A stretch of DNA of 64,000 nt from Billgrantia azerbaijanica (GTDB lineage: Bacteria; Pseudomonadota; Gammaproteobacteria; Pseudomonadales; Halomonadaceae): assembly GCA_004551485.1 (NCBI GenBank), contig SBLD01000015.1:21879-85878 (forward strand), in the 5' to 3' direction. Under the pieces are notes generated by a model. That model was not told the DNA's origin, searched no databases, and saw only the letters and a program-made list of their open reading frames with translations. Each line of letters begins with the position of its first letter. The stretch's first letter is position 1. A program made the translations under genes and the position numbers. Below, in pieces: positions 1 to 8,522 of this stretch.

Positions 1-461
1 ACCTCGGCCTTGTACTTGAGCTCGTTGTTGACCAGATTGAGCGTGGTGTCGAGGCCGCGGTGCAGGTCGGCGGTAGCGAAGTCGTCCTCCTCGATGTGCG
101 AGAAGTCCTTGAGGGCGGTGATGATCGACTTGACGCGCTCGATGCCCTCCTCGGACTCGTTGATCAGCGCCTGGACGTCCTCGCGGATGTAGCCGTAATC
201 CAGGCGCTGCTTGACCGCCTGCAGTTCCTCGAGGCTTGCGACCCGGTCCGAGGCGTCGATGATCTGCAGCAGGTCGCGCACGTAGTCGGCCAGCGTCTTG
301 AGGTTGGAGAAGACGTAGCCGATGGGGTTGTTGATCTCGTGGGCCACGCCGGCCGCCAGCTGGCCGATGGCGGCGAGCTTCTCGGACTGCAGCAGCTGGC
401 TGTTGGCCTGTTCGAGCTCGCGCAGCAGCTCTTCCGTGCGCTGAGCATCGTTCGTCGGCAT
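1..461 (-). CDS. Sensor histidine kinase, N-terminal part (runs off the left edge)
   Basis: The first ~153 codons of a two-component sensor kinase whose catalytic half lies outside the window. A short helical start leads into the dimerisation/phosphoacceptor (HisKA) helix, with the phosphorylated His in GVAHEINNPIGYV near residue 35, a motif typical of PAS- or receiver-linked kinases with an N-box-like Asn pair beside the His. The rest (LKTLADYVRDLL, then IITALKDFSHIEEDDF) is the second helix and linker before the ATPase domain. The ATG at 461 has a GGGGGTG ribosome site 5 bases upstream; an in-frame ATG at 482 is possible but has a poorer site. No transmembrane segment precedes the HisKA region, so this looks like a soluble kinase fed by a partner upstream or by other domains. 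The input signal cannot be told. Confidence 0.85.
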   Translation of the reverse strand, partial: MPTNDAQRTEELLRELEQANSQLLQSEKLAAIGQLAAGVAHEINNPIGYVFSNLKTLADYVRDLLQIIDASDRVASLEELQAVKQRLDYGYIREDVQALINESEEGIERVKSIITALKDFSHIEEDDFATADLHRGLDTTLNLVNNELKYKAE

Positions 462-597
462 CGTCACCCCCTGGGCGGTCATCCGTGGGCGATTGGCGGC
501 TGGTCGGCAGCCGCCGCACTCTTGAATCAGTAAATCGGCCGAAAGGCGCCGGTCTTGAGGCCGTCAGGGGGGAATCGGGTGGTCGGGCCGCTCGGCT

Positions 598-1083
598 TCA
601 GCCGAGTCGGGCCAGGATGGTGTCGGCGCTGCTGTTCTCGACGACGCCGCGTTCGGTGTCGACGCCGAGGTATTCCACCACGCCGTCGTTGGCGATCAGC
701 GCGTAGCGGTAGCTGCGGATGCCCATGCCGCCGGCGCTGGCGTCGCGGTCCATGCCGATGGCGCGGGTGAAGTCGGCGTTGCCGTCGGCGAGCATCAGGA
801 TGTGCTCGGCATTCTGATCCTTCTGCCAGGCGTTCATCACGAAGGCGTCATTGACGGCGAGGCAGGCCAGCACGTCGACGCCCTTGGCGAGGATCTTGTC
901 GGCATTGACCACGAAGCCCGGCATGTGGGTGTTCGAGCAGCCGGGGGTGAAGGCGCCGGGCACGGCGAACAGCACCACGCGCTTGCCGGCGAAGAGCTCA
1001 CCGGTGCGTACGTCCTCGGGGCCATCGGGGCCGTTGGTCTTCAGGGTGATGTCGGGCAGGGTATCGCCTACGGAAAGGGCCAT
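598..1083 (-). CDS. Peroxiredoxin, Prx5 type
   Basis: 161 residues, the full length of bacterial Prx5-type peroxiredoxins, which reduce hydrogen and organic peroxides in the cytosol with thiol donors. The peroxidatic cysteine is C49 in PGAFTPGCSNTHMP, preceded by the family's GKRVVLFAVPGAFTP strand. A second Cys sits in VDVLACLAVND (about residue 74), a conserved position in this group that is not the usual resolving Cys, so it probably works as a 1-Cys enzyme using glutathione or a glutaredoxin. There is no fused glutaredoxin domain. The ATG at 1083 starts MALSVGD directly in the family's N-terminal motif. It stands alone between the kinase and the GFA gene, all on the minus strand but with gaps, so probably its own transcript. 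Confidence 0.93.
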   Translation of the reverse strand: MALSVGDTLPDITLKTNGPDGPEDVRTGELFAGKRVVLFAVPGAFTPGCSNTHMPGFVVNADKILAKGVDVLACLAVNDAFVMNAWQKDQNAEHILMLADGNADFTRAIGMDRDASAGGMGIRSYRYALIANDGVVEYLGVDTERGVVENSSADTILARLG

Positions 1084-1151
1084 GGTGTGACTCCTGGGTT
1101 ACGGGGACCGGCCTGGCGCCGGCGAGGCATAGGTGTGCCGCATCGCTGTGG

Positions 1152-1589
1152 TCAGCCGGGCGAGCCGTCGCCCTGATAGGCGTCGAACACTTCCTGGCTG
1201 GTCAGGTCGCGGGTGTGGTTGGCGAAGGCGTACCAGGGCGGCTTGGCGTCGATGAAGATCTGGGTGTCGAAGGACCAGGCCTGGCCGCCGTCGACCAGGC
1301 CGGCGGGAACCGCGTAGTGATCGCCGCTCTTGAGGCGGTAGAAGAGGTGGGTGCCGCAGCGCCGGCAGAAGCCGCGCTCGGCCCAGTCGGAGGAGGCGTA
1401 GATGGTGACGTTCTCCTCGCCCTCGAGCTCGACCTGGCTCACCGTCTCCAGGGCCAGCAGCGGGCCGCCGCCCCAGGTGCGGCACATCTGACAGTGGCAG
1501 GCGCCGATGTTCTGCCGCTTGGCGGTGACCGCGAGCGTCACGGCGCCGCACAGGCAGCTGCCGCGGGCCGTCATGCTGGTGTCCGTCAT
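1152..1589 (-). CDS. GFA-family (CENP-V/GFA) zinc protein
   Basis: 145 residues of the glutathione-dependent formaldehyde-activating (GFA/CENP-V) fold. The family's zinc ligands are all visible: GSCLCGAVTL near the start, ACHCQMCRTWGG around residue 35, and RRCGTHLFYRL about residue 78. Most members are small cytosolic zinc proteins of unproven substrate; true formaldehyde-glutathione adduct chemistry is shown for only a few, so no substrate is claimed. The ATG at 1589 follows GGGAGGGCAAG, a strong ribosome site, and the codons upstream overlap the preceding gene and do not resemble the family. It lies 22 bases downstream of the SDR gene on the same strand, so the two are very likely co-transcribed. 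Confidence 0.88.
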   Translation of the reverse strand: MTDTSMTARGSCLCGAVTLAVTAKRQNIGACHCQMCRTWGGGPLLALETVSQVELEGEENVTIYASSDWAERGFCRRCGTHLFYRLKSGDHYAVPAGLVDGGQAWSFDTQIFIDAKPPWYAFANHTRDLTSQEVFDAYQGDGSPG

Positions 1590-1611
1590 CTTGCCCTCCC
1601 GTTTGCGTGAC

Positions 1612-2301
1612 TCACTCCGTTTCCGGCGGCGTCGGCCGCACGAGGATCTCGTTGACGTCCACGTGGGCCGGCTGGCCGAGCGCATAGAGCACGGCCGCGG
1701 CGACGTCGCGGTCCTCGAGCGCGTGCTCCGGCGGCTCGTCGAAGAAAGGGGTATCGACCATGCCGGGCTCGATCAGGGTGACGCGAATGCCGCTGCCGCG
1801 CAGCTCCTCGCGAAGATTGTAGCCGATTCCGGTCACCGCCCACTTGGTGGCGCTGTACATGGAGCCGGGAATGGTGGCGCGACCGGCCGCCGAGCCGGTG
1901 AGCACCATGTGGCCGTGGCTGTTGCGCAGCGCCGGCAGGGTGGCCTGGATGGTGAGCCCCACGCCGTAGACGTTGGTCAGGATCATGTCACGCCAGGCGT
2001 GGTGGTCGGCGCCGCTGAAGCCGCCCGGCGAGCCGCCGCGGCCGGCATTGGCGAAGACGGCGTCGATGCGCCCGAAGCGCTCCAGCGCCTGCTCCACCAT
2101 CGACCGCTGGTCGTCCATGGCGGTGACGTCGACACGGACCGTCAGCACGTGCTCCGGGCCGAGCTCCCGGGCCAGGCTCTCCAGGCGGGCCTCGGAGCGC
2201 GCCGCCAGCACCAGCTGGTAGCCCTCGCGGGCGGCCGCCCGGGCGGTGGCCGCCCCGATGCCGCTGGAGGCGCCGGTGATCAGCAGTACGCGGTGTCGCA
2301 T
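1612..2301 (-). CDS. Short-chain dehydrogenase/reductase, YdfG-like
   Basis: 229-residue classical SDR that reduces or oxidises a hydroxyl/carbonyl with NADP(H). The cofactor loop TGASSGIGAAT starts at about residue 8, the structural NAG motif is in VFANAGRGG, the catalytic Ser in VLTGSAAGRA and the YxxxK pair in MYSATKWAVTG. Length and the GMVDTPFFDEPP tail resemble the 3-hydroxy-acid dehydrogenase YdfG and serine-dehydrogenase relatives, but SDR substrates cannot be read from motifs. The ATG at 2301 has GAGGAGAG just upstream; a longer frame exists but lacks family similarity. First gene of a likely two-gene unit with the GFA protein. About 250 bases without a gene separate it from the deacetylase-like gene upstream. 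Confidence 0.9.
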   Translation of the reverse strand: MRHRVLLITGASSGIGAATARAAAREGYQLVLAARSEARLESLARELGPEHVLTVRVDVTAMDDQRSMVEQALERFGRIDAVFANAGRGGSPGGFSGADHHAWRDMILTNVYGVGLTIQATLPALRNSHGHMVLTGSAAGRATIPGSMYSATKWAVTGIGYNLREELRGSGIRVTLIEPGMVDTPFFDEPPEHALEDRDVAAAVLYALGQPAHVDVNEILVRPTPPETE

Positions 2302-2553
2302 GCTCTCTCCTCGTCGCGGTGTGGGTGGCGTTCGCTTCAGCATGGCCACACCGACGGCAGGCTGCAACTGGGGCAGTAATAGCGAGGCAGGGGGCGGTAG
2401 GCGCTACGGATACTGGGCCTGCCGATCATGACGGGGGTGATCGACGATGTCCTGCGGGCGGTGTCCCTGGGGAGCGCTCACTCTCGATGGCCACGGCAAG
2501 ACGCTCGCCCTGCTGCTGCTCGGCATCCGGGGGCGCTGGGTGACTGAACGGCG

Positions 2554-3675
2554 TCAGGACTCGGGGGCGGGCCAGTCGTCGGTGGCCACGAACGCCGCAC
2601 GGTGAAACTCGGCTGCAGTGTCGACCTCGGCGACCCCGGCCATGCCAGGCTCGGGAATGGGGCCGCCGGCCAGCACTTCCAGCACCGTCTTGACACCGCG
2701 CGACAGGGACAGGAGGTGGTAACCGCCCTCCAGCACGAAGACCAGGTGCCCCTGGCAGTGGCGGCGAGCCAGGCCCTTCAGGATGCCGGTCATGGCGGCG
2801 AAGCCCTCGTAGGAGACGTTCAGCGCCAGGTCGAAGCTGTGCGGGTCGAATCCGGCCGATACCAGGATCAGGTCCGGCTTGAACCAGTCGGCAGCGGGCA
2901 CGAGGATCTCGTGGAAGGCCTTGAGGTAGGCCTGGTCGCCGGCTCCCGCCGGCAGGGGCACATTGACGGTGGTGCCTTCCCCCAGCCCCACGCCGATATC
3001 CTCCAGTTGCCCCGAGCCGGGGTAGAAGGGGGAGGCGCGATGGATATCGAAGAGCAGCACGTTGGGGTCGGCCCAGAAGATGTCCTGGGTACCGTTGCCG
3101 TGATGGGCGTCCCAGTCCACGATCATCACCCGCTGACAGCCGAAGGCTGCCTGGGCATGGGTGGCGGCGACCGCCACGTTGTTGAACAGGCAAAAGCCGC
3201 GGGCGCGCACCGGCTCGGCGTGATGGCCGGGCGGGCGCACCAGTGCAAAGGCGGACTCGGAGCGCCCCTGGAGCACCGCCTCGACGGCAGCGATAGCGGT
3301 GCCGGCGGCCACCTCGGCGGCTTCGACGCTGCCCGGGGAGACCGCGGTGGTATCCATGTCCAGCCAGGCGTTCTTGCCCCGCAGATCGAAGATATGCGCC
3401 AAGTAGGAGCTGGTATGAACGCGCCCTAGCTGTTCTCGCGTAGCCGGTTTGCCGCTCTCGAACTGCAAACCGGGCACCGGCTCAAGTTCCAGTAAGTGGC
3501 GAATGGTGGTGAGCCGCCCGGCGTGTTCCGGGTACTTCCAGGGAACGTTCAGGGACGAGAGCAGTTGGCGAACCCGTCGGTCCATGCGACCGGGAAGGAA
3601 GGGCGCTTCAGAATCGGGCTGGTGGGCCAGGACGCGTTCGTCGTAAAAAGCGATCACGCTGTTCGGGTCGGCCAC
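2554..3675 (-). CDS. Histone deacetylase superfamily hydrolase
   Basis: 373 residues of the arginase/deacetylase fold that removes acetyl groups from lysine or polyamine amines using a single zinc. Active-site signatures are complete: RPPGHHAEP (tandem catalytic His, about residue 150), the zinc ligands Asp and His in VDWDAHHGNGTQD (about 186) and the third Asp in VSAGFDPH (about 272), with FVLEGGYHLLSLS carrying the GGY loop near the end. Bacterial members are class II-like deacetylases or acetylpolyamine amidohydrolases; with a 40-residue N-terminal arm typical of the class II-like group, the former is slightly favoured. The start is GTG at 3675 behind AGGAG at 7 bases. Single gene; 144 bases separate it from the transporter gene upstream. 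Confidence 0.92.
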   Translation of the reverse strand: MADPNSVIAFYDERVLAHQPDSEAPFLPGRMDRRVRQLLSSLNVPWKYPEHAGRLTTIRHLLELEPVPGLQFESGKPATREQLGRVHTSSYLAHIFDLRGKNAWLDMDTTAVSPGSVEAAEVAAGTAIAAVEAVLQGRSESAFALVRPPGHHAEPVRARGFCLFNNVAVAATHAQAAFGCQRVMIVDWDAHHGNGTQDIFWADPNVLLFDIHRASPFYPGSGQLEDIGVGLGEGTTVNVPLPAGAGDQAYLKAFHEILVPAADWFKPDLILVSAGFDPHSFDLALNVSYEGFAAMTGILKGLARRHCQGHLVFVLEGGYHLLSLSRGVKTVLEVLAGGPIPEPGMAGVAEVDTAAEFHRAAFVATDDWPAPES

Positions 3676-3819
3676 AGGTCGCTCCTGAAGGAGATGAGCA
3701 GGGAAGCGTCTGCTTCCAGCATAGCCGTTCTGGGGGGCGCTGCCGCGTCGCTGCCAGAACGCCGCCCATACGGGCGGCGTTGCAAGGGCTGCGAAACGAG
3801 AGGCCCGTCAACCGAGCCA

Positions 3820-5172
3820 TCAGCGCAGCGACAGGGCGCCGGCGCCGGTGTCTTCGCCCACGGCGTCGGTGTAGGCCTTGGCTTCCTCGGCTTCCGTCTC
3901 CTCGGAGAAGCGCACCACCAGGGCGCACAGCGAGGCGATAACCACGGCGATGCCGAGGTAGAAGAGGCCCTGCTGGTAGCTGAGCGATTCCGAGCGGAAC
4001 AGGAAGCCCGCGGCCACGGCCCCGGCGTTGCCGCCGGCGCCGACGATGCCGGCCACGGCGCCCAGCGCCTTCTTGTTGATGAACGGCACCACGCCGAAGG
4101 TGGCGCCCTCGGCCATCTGCACGAAGAGGCTGAACACCAGCATGATGCCGATGGCGAGTGCCAGCACGTGCATCTGCGAGAAGAACATCAGGGCGACGCC
4201 CTCGCACAGCATGGCGAGGAACAGCCAGCGCACGCGGCCCTTGAGGCCGCTGTTCTTGGCAAACAGGTCGGAGAAGACGCCGCCCAGGGTGCGGGCGAAG
4301 AGGTTCATCAGCCCGAACAGGCCGGCGATCATGCCCGCCGTGGCCAGCGTCAGGTCGAAGTTGTCGAAGAAGTAGATGGCGGCGATGTTGTTGATGGTGA
4401 GCTCGACGCCGAAGCAGGCGGCATAGACCACGAACAGCGCCCAGACGCGGATATCCTTGGCCGCCGCCTTGAAGCTCTGGCCCATGCCGTGCTCGCCGCT
4501 GGCCGGCGGCAGTTCGCCGCGCTCGCGCAGCTCATCGAAGTTGCCGTTGGGGGCGTCCTGGGTGAAGAAGTAGTAGGCAATACCCACGAGGAACAGCACG
4601 ACGCCGGGCACCACCATGGCGAGTCGCCAGCCGAGGGCCTCGTTGACGCCGAGCATGAGGATACCGGCGAACACCAGCGGCATCACGATCTGGGTGGTAC
4701 CGCCGCCCAGGTTGCCCCAGCCGGCCGAGGTGGCGTTGGCGGTGCCCACCACGTTGGGGGCGAACATCACCGAGGTGTGGTACTGGGTGATCACGAAGGA
4801 AGCGCCGATGGCGCCGATCGCCAGGCGCGCCAGCAGGAAGGTCTCGAAGCTGTCGGCCAGGCCGATGGCCATCACCGGCAGCGAGCCCAGGCACAGCAGC
4901 CAGCTGTAGGCCTTGCGCGGGCCGATCTTGTCGCACAGCACGCCGATGGCCAGGCGCACGATCACGGTGATGGCCACCGAGGCGATGATGGTGTTGCCGA
5001 TCTGGGTCTTGGTCAGGCCCAGGTCGTCGCGTACCACCGCCATCAGCGGGGCGATGCCGAACCAGCCGAAGAAGCAGATGTGAAAGGCGAACCAGGAGAA
5101 GTGGAAGGCTCGCATCTGGGGGGTGTTGAAGTTCAACAGGCGGATCCTGTTGGCCTTGCCGAGAATTTCCAT
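3820..5172 (-). CDS. Nitrate/nitrite MFS transporter, NarK/NasA type
   Basis: 450-residue inner-membrane protein of the nitrate-nitrite-porter branch of the MFS. Both nitrate signatures are present: SAGWGNLGGGTTQ in the first half (TM5) and GIVGAGGNAGAVAAG in the second (TM11); substrate-binding arginines are likely those in VIVRLAIGVLCDK and LFARTLGGVFSD. Twelve hydrophobic segments fit the full length. NarK-type porters exchange nitrate for nitrite or co-transport protons. No nitrate reductase genes are in the window, so whether it serves respiration or assimilation is open, but the FNR-like box 115-128 bases upstream argues for expression under low oxygen. The ATG at 5172 follows AGAGG at 9 bases. 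Confidence 0.93.
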   Translation of the reverse strand: MEILGKANRIRLLNFNTPQMRAFHFSWFAFHICFFGWFGIAPLMAVVRDDLGLTKTQIGNTIIASVAITVIVRLAIGVLCDKIGPRKAYSWLLCLGSLPVMAIGLADSFETFLLARLAIGAIGASFVITQYHTSVMFAPNVVGTANATSAGWGNLGGGTTQIVMPLVFAGILMLGVNEALGWRLAMVVPGVVLFLVGIAYYFFTQDAPNGNFDELRERGELPPASGEHGMGQSFKAAAKDIRVWALFVVYAACFGVELTINNIAAIYFFDNFDLTLATAGMIAGLFGLMNLFARTLGGVFSDLFAKNSGLKGRVRWLFLAMLCEGVALMFFSQMHVLALAIGIMLVFSLFVQMAEGATFGVVPFINKKALGAVAGIVGAGGNAGAVAAGFLFRSESLSYQQGLFYLGIAVVIASLCALVVRFSEETEAEEAKAYTDAVGEDTGAGALSLR

Positions 5173-5286
5173 GGGCGTCGACCTCTTGTGGGTAACGAAT
5201 ACAGGAACGTGTCCTTCGTCGTTGAAGGTCAGGTTCGACGCACTCGTACCCCCTCAGCGGGGAGCCTGGTCCACGTCCACCCAGTC

Positions 5287-5300
5287 TTGATCTATCTCAA
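5287..5300 (-). promoter_or_regulatory. FNR/ANR-type box upstream of the nitrate transporter
   Basis: Read on the minus strand the site is TTGAGATAGATCAA, matching 9 of the 10 fixed bases of the FNR/ANR consensus TTGAT-N4-ATCAA. It lies 115 bases upstream of the transporter ATG in an otherwise non-coding stretch. Position and match are seen; use by FNR, ANR or a DNR-type regulator is inferred. Confidence 0.7.
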
Positions 5301-5452
5301 GCAAGGGCTTTGCCAGTCGGCTGTTTTCTCTTTATTGACAAGGTGTTGTCGTGATGTGGGTGGTGGGTGTCGCGGCCGCGCTGAGGGCGAAGGGATCGTG
5401 ATGGTGCGCTGCAGCGGCCGCGTGCCCCGGGATGGTGCCCGGCGCTCAGTGC

Positions 5453-6169
5453 TCAGTGCATGGCGAGCCGGCGGTCGTTGCGGGGGCAGTCGAGGAAGGC
5501 CGAGCTCGCCAGCCACTCCGGGTCCGGGTAGTAGGCGAACAGGTAGTGCTCCCCCTCGAGGCTGTCGATCAGCGGGGTGGCGACTTCCTGACGCACGGCC
5601 GGACAGCCGTGGCTGCGTCCCAGGCGTCCGGTCCGGTCGATGAACGCCTCGCTGACGTAGTCGGCACCGTGGATGACGATGGCGCGCTCGAAGGCGAGGT
5701 CGTTGACGCCGGCCTCGAGTCCCTCCAGGCGCAGCGAATAGCCGTTGCGGCCGTCGTAGCTGTTGAGGGTGCGAAAGAGGCCGAGGCTAGACTGGTGGCT
5801 CTCGGGGACGTTGGAGAAGGTGGTCGCCATGGCATTGCCCGAGCCCTGGCCGTGGGAGACCAACTCCTCGAACAGCAGCCGTTGCCGCTCGAGGTCGAAG
5901 ACCCACAGCCGCGGTTCGGTGGAGGGCAGCGAGAAGTCGATCACCGCCAGGCGCTCGGCGCTCGGGTCGGCACAGGCGAGCGCCTCGGCGGCGAGTCGGA
6001 GCACCTGCGGGTCGGCCTGGGGTGCCAGGCGTGTCAAGGTCGTGGCCAGGGGCGAGAAGGCGCCGCCGGCGGCCAGCTGGGCCCGGGCGAGGAAGTCGCC
6101 GCCGCTGGCGGGCAGCGACAGCAGCAGGGCAGCGAGGCCGGCGGCGGGCAGCAGGGGGAAGCGAGGCAT
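5453..6169 (-). CDS. Murein L,D-transpeptidase catalytic domain family protein (YkuD_2)
   Basis: 238 residues with a signal peptide (hydrophobic LLPAAGLAALLLSLPASG) and a periplasmic L,D-transpeptidase-like domain. The catalytic motif is IVIHGADYVSEAFI followed by RLGRSHGCPAV, where the Cys (about residue 189) is the expected nucleophile and the first His part of the catalytic set. This YkuD_2 group differs from classic Ldt enzymes in the HGCPAV signature; its exact crosslinking activity is not established. The ATG at 6169 has AAGG at 7 bases. It is transcribed divergently from the second L,D-transpeptidase gene, about 170 bases away, suggesting both belong to one cell-wall module. Confidence 0.9.
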   Translation of the reverse strand: MPRFPLLPAAGLAALLLSLPASGGDFLARAQLAAGGAFSPLATTLTRLAPQADPQVLRLAAEALACADPSAERLAVIDFSLPSTEPRLWVFDLERQRLLFEELVSHGQGSGNAMATTFSNVPESHQSSLGLFRTLNSYDGRNGYSLRLEGLEAGVNDLAFERAIVIHGADYVSEAFIDRTGRLGRSHGCPAVRQEVATPLIDSLEGEHYLFAYYPDPEWLASSAFLDCPRNDRRLAMH

Positions 6170-6338
6170 GCGCGTACCTTGTCGTCGGGTCGGGGTCTGC
6201 CTGGCGGCGGGGCGGCTTCACCGGCAGGCGGCGGACAATCGAAACGGGGCCAGCTTCCCTGCGGCCCCGTGACCGGCACTATTATGACCAGCAGGGCCGG
6301 GAAGGCCAGTGCAGAGATCAACGGAACAAGGGGGGCGC

Positions 6339-7955
6339 ATGCGGGCTATTGTCGCGATGGGAACGCTGCTGGTGCTGCTGCTGGGCGTCGTGCCCGGGGC
6401 GCTGGGGGAACAGCGAGCTGAGGACGAGACGGCCACGCTGGTCGGCGAGCTGCTGCGTCAGCTGGAGGGGGAGAGCGATGAACTGCACGCCTTCTATGCG
6501 GCGCGCAGCTATCGCCCCGCCTGGCAGGAGAGCGAGACGGTGGCGGCCTTCAGCGCCGCCTTGCACACCCTGCGGCGCGACGGCCTCGATCCGCAGGACT
6601 ACCGGCCGGATAGCCTGATGAGCCGCCATCGGCAGCTCGAGGCCGACGATCTCGAGGCACGGGCACGCTTCGAGCGGGCGGCGACCCGGGTGCTGCTCAC
6701 GGCGCTGTCACACCTTCAGCGCGGCAAGGTGGACCCGTACGCCATCGACCCCGACTGGGAGGTGCCCATCGCCGCGCCGGACCTGGACCTCGCTGCCGTG
6801 TCCCGCGCGGTGGACGGTCAGCGCTTCGAGCAGGCCTTCGGCCTGGCGCGCCCCGACCACCCTCCCTACGAGCGCCTGCGCACGGGGCTGGCCCGTTATC
6901 GCAACATCGAGCGCCTGGGCGGCTGGCCGAGGCTACCTGAGCGGGAAGCGCCGCTGCGCCCCGGCGACGTCCATGCCGACGTGGCCCGGCTGCGCGAGCG
7001 ACTGGCGATCATCGGCGAGCTGGAGGTGATGGCCGCCGACACCGGGGTCTTTCCCGGGGCGGTGCTCGAGGCGCCCGATGCGCAGCGCTACGATGCGCCC
7101 CTCGAGGCAGCGGTGAAACGCTTCCAGCGGCGCCATTTGCTGGAAGCGGACGGCATCGTCGGCCGCGAGACGCGCGCGGCGCTCAACGTACCGGTGCAAC
7201 GGCGCATCGACCAGATCCGCCTCAACCTGGAGCGGGCCCGCTGGTTGCTCCACGGTCTGCCGGAGGTCTTCGTGCTGGTGGACATCGCCGGCTATCGGCT
7301 GAGCTACTTCCGCCCGGGCGGCGAGATCTGGCGCTCGCGCATCGTGGTGGGGCGTCCCTACCGGCGCACGCCCTCGCTGCGCTCGGCGATCAACCGTCTC
7401 ACCGTCAACCCGAGCTGGACGATTCCGCCCACCATCCGGCGCCAGGATGTGCTGCCCCAGGTGCGCGAGGACCTGGGCTACCTGGCGCGGGAGCGGATCC
7501 AGGTGCTGAGCCCCACCGGGCAGCGTCTCGATCCCGAGACGATCGACTGGTCGCGTCCGGGCAACGTCCTGCTGCGCCAGACGCCGGGGCCGCACAACGC
7601 CCTGGGGCGAGTGGCGATTCGCTTCCCCAACGACCATCTCGTCTACCTGCACGACACTCCGGCACGGGGGCTCTTTGCCCGCGAGCAGCGCGCCTTCAGC
7701 TCCGGCTGCATCCGCGTTGAGGAGGCCATCACCTTCGCCCAGCTCCTGCTCGACGATACCGGGACCGGTCGCGACCTCCGCGAGCTGATCGCCGACGGCC
7801 GGACCCGCGAGGTGCCGCTGGCCGAGCGGATCCCCGTGATCCTGCACTACTGGACGGTGAACCCGGCCGAGGACGGGGTGCTCGCCTTCCGGCCGGACAT
7901 CTACCGGCGCGACGATGCCCTGCTCAGGGCGCTGGATCGGCCGCTGGTGCTGTAG
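6339..7955 (+). CDS. L,D-transpeptidase, YcbB/LdtD type
   Basis: 538 residues, secreted (hydrophobic AIVAMGTLLVLLLGVVPGALG at the N-terminus). Domain order fits LdtD: scaffold region (about 25-210), a peptidoglycan-binding domain around residues 215-285 (AVKRFQRRHLLEADGIVG), and the YkuD catalytic domain (about 310-480) with VYLHDTPARGLFAREQRAFSSGCIRVEEA; the Cys of SSGCIRV is the nucleophile and the His of YLHDTP is its partner. Such enzymes form 3-3 crosslinks in peptidoglycan, bypassing penicillin-sensitive transpeptidases. The ATG at 6339 (MRAIVAMG) is preferred because AAGGGGGG lies 4 bases upstream and it gives a clean signal peptide; an upstream in-frame ATG at 6309 has neither. Confidence 0.92.
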   Translation: MRAIVAMGTLLVLLLGVVPGALGEQRAEDETATLVGELLRQLEGESDELHAFYAARSYRPAWQESETVAAFSAALHTLRRDGLDPQDYRPDSLMSRHRQLEADDLEARARFERAATRVLLTALSHLQRGKVDPYAIDPDWEVPIAAPDLDLAAVSRAVDGQRFEQAFGLARPDHPPYERLRTGLARYRNIERLGGWPRLPEREAPLRPGDVHADVARLRERLAIIGELEVMAADTGVFPGAVLEAPDAQRYDAPLEAAVKRFQRRHLLEADGIVGRETRAALNVPVQRRIDQIRLNLERARWLLHGLPEVFVLVDIAGYRLSYFRPGGEIWRSRIVVGRPYRRTPSLRSAINRLTVNPSWTIPPTIRRQDVLPQVREDLGYLARERIQVLSPTGQRLDPETIDWSRPGNVLLRQTPGPHNALGRVAIRFPNDHLVYLHDTPARGLFAREQRAFSSGCIRVEEAITFAQLLLDDTGTGRDLRELIADGRTREVPLAERIPVILHYWTVNPAEDGVLAFRPDIYRRDDALLRALDRPLVL

Positions 7956-7997
7956 GGCAGGGGCTGTGGCACGAGGGAGGCGGCGCTCGGCGGTGTG

Positions 7998-8032
7998 AAA
8001 AAAGGCCCCGGTCACGTCCTGTGACCGGGGCC
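7998..8032 (-). terminator. Rho-independent terminator of the DUF1127 gene
   Basis: A perfect 12-base-pair stem (GGCCCCGGTCAC, 5-base loop, complement) at 8004-8032 is followed on the minus strand by six T (7998-8003). It lies 4 bases beyond the DUF1127 stop and faces the end of the L,D-transpeptidase gene. Confidence 0.85.
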
Positions 8033-8036
8033 TGGG

Positions 8037-8285
8037 CTATGTCAGCCGGCTCCCGCAGTGGGGACAGGTCTCATGGGCATCGCGGGTCTCGGCCTTGTGG
8101 CGGCGAGCGGCGGTGGCCGGTTCGTGCTCCGGGTTGAGCGGTGCCAGCCGGCCCTGCTCCCAGCGCAGGCCGATGTCCTTGAGCAGGTGCGGGTCGTAGT
8201 CGCGCAGCGATGCATCGCGGCGACGATTGGCGTAGTGGGTGCTCACGGCGCGAAGCAGGCGACGGGTGGTGCGTAGTACTGCCAT
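8037..8285 (-). CDS. DUF1127 small protein with a CxxC tail
   Basis: 82 residues, strongly basic. The middle, LRDYDPHLLKDIGLRWEQG (about 27-45), is the DUF1127 motif (leucine-rich helix ending in DIGL). DUF1127 proteins are small; some in alphaproteobacteria bind RNA or affect phosphate and carbon metabolism, but most are uncharacterised. Unusually, this one ends in ETCPHCGSRLT, half of a zinc ribbon, which could bind metal if the protein dimerises. The ATG at 8285 follows AAGGAG at 8 bases, and an intrinsic terminator closes the gene, so it is a single-gene transcript. Confidence 0.85.
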   Translation of the reverse strand: MAVLRTTRRLLRAVSTHYANRRRDASLRDYDPHLLKDIGLRWEQGRLAPLNPEHEPATAARRHKAETRDAHETCPHCGSRLT

Positions 8286-8425
8286 TCTCTCGGTCTCCTT
8301 GGGTCAGGAGGCCGGGGCGTGTGCGCGAACAGGAGATGACCGGGGCAGGCAATCGCATGGCCGCGACATGTGCCGCGGCCAGGGTGTCTCAGGGCGTTTC
8401 TGGCACGCGACAACGACAGGGCCAC

Positions 8426-8444
8426 ATCGTATTGGAGATACGAT
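8426..8444. promoter_or_regulatory. Inverted repeat ATCGTAT-N5-ATACGAT
   Basis: Perfect 7-base arms around a 5-base centre (TGGAG), 140 bases upstream of the DUF1127 start. It could be a regulator site or the stem of an RNA; nothing in the sequence decides between these. Confidence 0.4.
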
Positions 8445-8522
8445 ATGACGTGCTTGGGCGGTTGACGCGGAGCTGCCAGCGCATGAGACGGACTCTTCGG
8501 TTGAACTCTTCTATTAAGATCG

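Noticed and set aside
3496-5643. Very long open frame on the plus strand opposite the nitrate transporter
   Set aside because: Antisense to a clear NarK-type gene; composition is alanine/glycine/histidine-rich as expected from a GC-rich shadow.
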